This document shows, piece by piece, positions 13,770-14,338 of a DNA stretch of 14,338 nucleotides. Origin of the DNA: an uncultured Rhodocyclaceae bacterium (GTDB lineage: Bacteria > Pseudomonadota > Gammaproteobacteria > Burkholderiales > Rhodocyclaceae); assembly GCA_937892345.1 (NCBI GenBank), contig CALAGF010000327.1:1-14338 (forward strand), written 5' to 3'. A program made the position numbers and the translations under genes. Position 1 is the stretch's first letter; the number at the start of each line of letters is the position of its first letter. A model generated the notes under the pieces. That model saw nothing but the letters and a program-made list of their open reading frames with translations, did no database searches and was not told the origin of the DNA.

Positions 13770-14338
13770 GACAGATTGTTCTCGATACCGAAACCACCGG
13801 CCTCGACCCTACCCGCGGCCACCGCATCATTGAAGTCGCCTGTATCGAACTGGTTAATCGGCGCCTTACCGGTCGCCACCTGCACAAATACGTCCATCCG
13901 GAACGCGAGATCGATGAAGGCGCGCAAGCGGTACACGGCATCACGCTTGAGTTTCTCTCCGACAAGCCCAAGTTCGCTGCAATTGCTGATGAATTCCTCG
14001 AATTCATCAATGGCGCCCAGCTAATTATTCACAACGCTCCCTTCGACCTTGGCTTTCTCAATGCAGAACTGGCTCGCCTGGACCGTGTACCGGTGGAAAC
14101 CGTGTGCAACGGTGTCATCGATACCCTGAAGGACGCCAAGGCACTGCATCCGGGCAAACGCAACAGTCTCGATGCGCTGTGCGAACGCTACGATATCGAC
14201 AACTCAGGCCGCACGCTGCACGGCGCCTTGCTCGATACCGAATTGCTGGCCGAAGTTTATCTCGCGATGACGCGTGGCCAGAACGCGCTGATGATCGAGC
14301 CGGATGAAGCGCCGCGCATCATGCTCGATGCCGACGGC
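13766..14338 (+). CDS. dnaQ: DNA polymerase III epsilon subunit (3'-5' proofreading exonuclease), cut by the window edge
   Basis: Epsilon removes misincorporated bases during replication, in the core complex with alpha and theta. The first 191 residues are visible with no stop before the edge; E. coli epsilon has 243, so roughly 50 residues, including the alpha-binding C-terminal tail, are missing. The DEDDh exonuclease motifs are complete: Asp7 and Glu9 in VLDTETTGLDP, Asp94 in HNAPFDLGFL, and His152 and Asp157 in LHGALLDTELL. Other family features are HKYVHPEREID and VHGIT. The spacing of these residues follows E. coli Asp12, Glu14, Asp103, His162 and Asp167. The ATG overlaps the rnhA stop (ATGA), implying coupled translation. 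Confidence 0.96.
   Translation, partial: MRQIVLDTETTGLDPTRGHRIIEVACIELVNRRLTGRHLHKYVHPEREIDEGAQAVHGITLEFLSDKPKFAAIADEFLEFINGAQLIIHNAPFDLGFLNAELARLDRVPVETVCNGVIDTLKDAKALHPGKRNSLDALCERYDIDNSGRTLHGALLDTELLAEVYLAMTRGQNALMIEPDEAPRIMLDADG

Noticed and set aside
14104..14307. Small plus-strand open frame near the right edge
   Set aside because: Out-of-frame shadow within dnaQ, which is open from 13766 to the edge with all exonuclease motifs.
1..14338. CRISPR arrays, tRNA genes, insertion sequences, prophage or defence genes
   Set aside because: No regularly spaced repeats, cloverleaf-like sequence, transposase motifs or terminal repeats were noticed; the gene content is housekeeping and storage metabolism.

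Overview
The window looks like chromosomal backbone DNA from a betaproteobacterium, most likely in the Rhodocyclales (Dechloromonas, Azonexus or Accumulibacter-like). The evidence is a class I polyhydroxyalkanoate (PHA) gene cluster, moderately GC-rich coding with tightly packed and overlapping genes, and gene orders shared across beta- and gammaproteobacteria. This placement rests on recognising protein families, not on a database comparison. No RNA genes, insertion sequences, CRISPR arrays or prophage genes were seen.

Layout, left to right. (1) Bases 1-3490 hold a leftward PHA operon: phaC (PHA synthase) followed by two different acetoacetyl-CoA reductase genes. It has a consensus-like promoter in front of phaC, a terminator-like hairpin between the two reductases, and two hairpins after the last one. 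The outer hairpin is a strong terminator. phaA (ketothiolase), phasin and phaR are not in the window. (2) Bases 3487-6188 hold a small two-helix membrane protein gene, then convergent pgeF, preceded by rluD (both leftward) and divergent bamD. The rluD-pgeF pair beside divergent bamD is also the E. coli order. (3) Bases 6213-11328 hold a leftward string: a 1120-residue DUF748/AsmA-like envelope protein, rmuC, and a DUF3293 protein. They are so close together that one transcript is likely. (4) Bases 11438-11827 hold a single-domain response regulator that meets gloB tail to tail. (5) Bases 11824-14338 hold gloB (leftward) divergent from a yafS-like methyltransferase gene, rnhA and dnaQ (rightward, overlapping reading frames). 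dnaQ runs off the right edge.

How the parts work together. phaC and phaB carry out the last two steps of poly-3-hydroxybutyrate synthesis, with acetoacetyl-CoA supplied from elsewhere. bamD, pgeF and the DUF748 protein serve the cell envelope. rluD modifies the ribosome. rmuC, rnhA and dnaQ concern DNA maintenance and replication fidelity. gloB detoxifies methylglyoxal.

I found no clearly new multi-gene system. The observations most worth following are in gene control: a putative terminator inside the PHA operon, a predicted leaderless gloB transcript, promoters lying inside the starts of divergent genes, and a 123-base antisense overlap between a small membrane protein gene and pgeF. DNA between genes is short throughout; no gene-free stretch exceeds about 130 bases.
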